This document shows positions 63,038 through 64,000 of a stretch of DNA of 64,000 nucleotides, piece after piece. Under the pieces are notes generated by a model, which made no database searches, was not told the DNA's origin, and saw nothing but the letters and a program-made list of their open reading frames with translations. The stretch comes from Thermococcus sp. (lineage in GTDB: Archaea; Methanobacteriota_B; Thermococci; Thermococcales; Thermococcaceae): assembly GCF_027063845.1 (NCBI RefSeq), contig NZ_JAMOQU010000019.1, forward strand, positions 97,340 to 161,339, in the 5' to 3' direction. The translations under genes and the position numbers were made by a program. Every line of letters begins with the position of its first letter. Within the stretch, counting starts at the first letter, position 1.

Positions 63038-63883
63038 ATGAAACGGGGCTACTTTTTAGTTTTTCTCGCCGCCTCAACCTGGGGAACGATAGGGATATTC
63101 GCCACCTACATCTACCGCTATAACGTTGATTCCTTCACGATGGTCTTTTGGCGAGTCCTCTTTGCCCTGATAATCCTCGGAACCTACATCTCGCTTTTCC
63201 TGCGTGAGAACCCCTTCACGCGCGAGAAACTGTGGTTCTACGCGGTTTACGGTCTTGTCGGAGTCTTCGCATTCTACACCCTCTACTTCTACACCGTCAA
63301 AATCTCATCGGTCGGCTTCGCGGTTCTGCTCATCTACACCGCCCCTGCTTTCTCTGTAATCCTCGGCAGATTAATCTTCAGGGAGCCCATAACAACCGAG
63401 AAGGCAATCGCACTGGTAATGGTGCTGGCTGGAGTGCTTCTCGTTGCTGGCAACGTGGACTTCAACGTGAGCCACTTGGCTTTACTGACCGGCATAGCGA
63501 CGGGCTTCACATACGCCCTCTACGGGGTTCTGGCCAAGTTCGGTGTCAGAAACGAGAGGCCCGAGAGGGTTCTCTTCATGACCCTGCTCTTTGGCCTACT
63601 CTTCCTTGCCCCCTTCTCTAAGTTCTCCGTCCCGATGGGAGCGATTCCCTACCTCCTCGGTTTAGCGTTTTTCCCGACGTTCCTCGGCTACACCCTCTAC
63701 AACCACGCCCTTAAAGAAGTCGAGGTCAGCAGGGCCAGCATAGTTGCGACTGTTGAGCCCGTGGTTGCAATAGTCCTCGCCTACATCCTGTTTGGCGAGG
63801 CCTTAACGCCCCTTCAGCTCCTCGGCGGGGCGCTTATAATAGGGGCATCAATACTCGTGCACCTGAGGAAGGAGAAGAACTGA
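63038..63883 (+). CDS. EamA/DMT family transporter
   Basis: Ten-TM duplicated EamA pattern; STWGTIGIFATYIYRY. Confidence 0.9.
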   Translation: MKRGYFLVFLAASTWGTIGIFATYIYRYNVDSFTMVFWRVLFALIILGTYISLFLRENPFTREKLWFYAVYGLVGVFAFYTLYFYTVKISSVGFAVLLIYTAPAFSVILGRLIFREPITTEKAIALVMVLAGVLLVAGNVDFNVSHLALLTGIATGFTYALYGVLAKFGVRNERPERVLFMTLLFGLLFLAPFSKFSVPMGAIPYLLGLAFFPTFLGYTLYNHALKEVEVSRASIVATVEPVVAIVLAYILFGEALTPLQLLGGALIIGASILVHLRKEKN

Positions 63884-63890
63884 GAAGGGC

Positions 63891-64000
63891 TCAAACGTAG
63901 AAGTACCTCTCCAGCTCCCACTCGGTCACCTTCTTGGTCTCCACGGGGAGCCCGTTGGCTTCGAGGTAAGTGACGTACTCCCTCCATTCTCTCTCCTTGT
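63891..64000 (-). CDS. glnA: Glutamine synthetase, C-terminal end (partial)
   Basis: Minus-strand translation KEREWREYVTYLEANGLPVETKKVTEWELERYFYV*. Confidence 0.85.
   Translation of the reverse strand, partial: KEREWREYVTYLEANGLPVETKKVTEWELERYFYV

Overview
The window looks like euryarchaeal, Thermococcales-type chromosome (archaeal AlaS/HisS/Elp3, a complete A-type ATP synthase operon atpHIKECFABD, SecF-SecD, SpeD, PyrK/PyrC, NadE, the C-terminus of GlnA at the right edge, TTTAWA promoters). Most of it is ordinary core genome. Accessory or unusual parts: (1) a TasA/SipW-type secreted-fibre locus at about 8.6-13.1 kb with a winged-helix regulator, two TasA-like proteins, a Cys-rich third SipW-type substrate, a dedicated signal peptidase and a DUF5305 protein; (2) two candidate C/D box sRNAs with exact 12-nt guide / 3-nt spacer / 12-nt guide geometry (3036-3084 minus, 8044-8092 plus), each apparently sharing one TATA element with a divergent protein gene; (3) an ODP/FprA-like di-iron MBL protein followed by a soluble MCP signalling-domain protein, a likely cytosolic O2/redox chemosensor; (4) an AT-rich DUF262/DUF1524 (GmrSD-like) gene broken by two compensating frameshifts; (5) an ABC-transporter decay zone (15.9-21.4 kb) in which the last permease is fused out of frame to the C-terminal scar of a lost ATPase; (6) three paralogous peptide-type permease pairs carrying an extracytoplasmic insert, two of them orphans; (7) several hairpins or palindromes at promoters and leaders. 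All family names come from motif recognition by eye; no searches were run.
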